A DNA stretch of 7,586 nucleotides from Clostridia bacterium (GTDB lineage Bacteria; Bacillota; Clostridia; Christensenellales; DTU072), in assembly GCA_028699795.1 (NCBI GenBank), contig JAQVTZ010000090.1, positions 1 through 7,586 on the forward strand, read 5' to 3'. The notes under the pieces were generated by a model. That model was given only the letters and a program-made list of their open reading frames with translations. It ran no database searches and was not told where the DNA came from. The translations under genes were made by a program, and so were the position numbers. Below are positions 7,103-7,586 of the stretch, piece by piece; the first letter of the stretch is position 1, and the number at the start of each line of letters is the position of its first letter.

Positions 7103-7586
7103 CTATTTTTCTCTTCTCGCCATTTCGTCCAGATACATGCGTTTCATTTCGATTGCATCTTCCGCTTGCGTGCCGTTTGATTCGCAAATAATGTAAGGAG
7201 AGAAACCATACGCGCATAACACTTCTGCCAGTGGCGGGAATTCGGGGCCGTATTTTGTATCCTCAAAGGTTAGATGTGAAAGCTCACCTTTGGGCCCGTA
7301 GGCAATCTTGCTGAAGTGAATGTGCAGTTGGTCCACTTTTTTGTAAGGAAGTTTATCCAATAATTTTTGAAAAATAGTATTATAATTTGCAGCGCTTTTT
7401 AGAATACCTTGTTCTCTTGCATTGATGTGACCGAAGTCGATACATGGGTAAAATGCATCGGAAAGAGCGCATAACTCGGCTACTTCGTCAACGGTGCCGA
7501 TTTGTCCCATTTTACCCATCGTTTCGATGCATATTTTATACTTTTGCGTATAACTTTGTTCGTCTAGACGCGCGGCAAGCAGTGAG
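7103..7586 (-). CDS. Endonuclease IV-like TIM-barrel protein (C-terminal part, cut by window edge)
   Basis: The last 160 residues of an AP endonuclease 2 / xylose isomerase-like TIM barrel; the frame runs off the window edge and ends at TAG. Matching endonuclease IV (Nfo), likely metal ligands are the Glu in ICIET (about 20-24 of the visible part), Asp and His in CIDFGH (about 51-56), His in LHIHFSK, the His in GELSHLTFED, and the Glu in ICESNGTQAED. Nfo uses three zinc ions to cleave DNA at abasic sites. This branch, with the MGKMGQIGTVDEV and HLTFEDTKYGPEF stretches, is a Firmicutes group often annotated only as 'TIM barrel protein' or 'deoxyribonuclease IV', so repair activity is plausible but unproven; a sugar isomerase role is the alternative. 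The Met at 7519 is internal, not the start, because conserved sequence (KICIET) continues upstream of it. yunB follows 59 bases downstream. Confidence 0.85.
   Translation of the reverse strand, partial: SLLAARLDEQSYTQKYKICIETMGKMGQIGTVDEVAELCALSDAFYPCIDFGHINAREQGILKSAANYNTIFQKLLDKLPYKKVDQLHIHFSKIAYGPKGELSHLTFEDTKYGPEFPPLAEVLCAYGFSPYIICESNGTQAEDAIEMKRMYLDEMARREK

Noticed and set aside
7044..7217. N-terminal extension of yunB overlapping the TIM-barrel gene
   Set aside because: It would add 58 residues of unconserved sequence in front of the membrane helix and overlap the conserved C-terminus of the neighbour. YunB proteins begin shortly before the helix.
1..7586. Mobile elements, CRISPR arrays, tRNA/rRNA genes, or a novel defence or biosynthetic system
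   Set aside because: Nearly all of the window is accounted for by six conserved housekeeping or sporulation genes and short gaps. I saw no transposase, integrase, long repeats, spacer-repeat pattern or tRNA-like cloverleaf.

Overview
The window looks like core chromosome of a low-to-moderate GC, Gram-positive, endospore-forming Firmicute (Clostridia-like, possibly an uncultured gut lineage). The evidence is the sporulation protein YunB, the MutS2 (MutS-II/Smr) protein, a Firmicutes-type PheS with a Cys4 insert, and the pheS-pheT-mutS2 order. Every gene I can support lies on the minus strand, so transcription runs from high to low coordinates. No genus can be named from this sequence alone.

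In transcription order the layout is as follows. First is the C-terminal part of an endonuclease IV-like TIM-barrel protein (7586-7103, cut by the window edge). After a 59-base gap comes yunB (7043-6369), a membrane-anchored sporulation protein. A 113-base intergenic region follows. It holds a perfect 8+2+8 inverted repeat that can act as the yunB terminator hairpin, and the pheS promoter, whose -35 box lies inside that repeat. Then comes a tight run: pheS (6255-5233), a 10-base gap, pheT (5222-2832), a one-base TAATG overlap, and mutS2 (2832-460). A 72-base AT-rich gap leads into the N-terminal 129 residues of a NifS/IscS-type cysteine desulfurase (387-1, cut by the window edge).

PheS and PheT form the alpha2beta2 phenylalanyl-tRNA synthetase. 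MutS2 is an ATPase linked to ribosome rescue or recombination control. The cysteine desulfurase would supply sulfur for tRNA thiolation or Fe-S clusters. The last four genes therefore lean toward translation and tRNA function and may form one transcription unit from the pheS promoter, though a separate cysteine desulfurase promoter is not excluded.

I found no mobile element, CRISPR array, tRNA or rRNA, and no undescribed system. The points most worth a second look are the terminator/promoter overlap ahead of pheS, the absence of a T-box leader there, the altered LDLRG-type motif in the MutS2 Smr domain, the direct pheT-mutS2 fusion of reading units without zapA, and the missing Shine-Dalgarno sequence of yunB.
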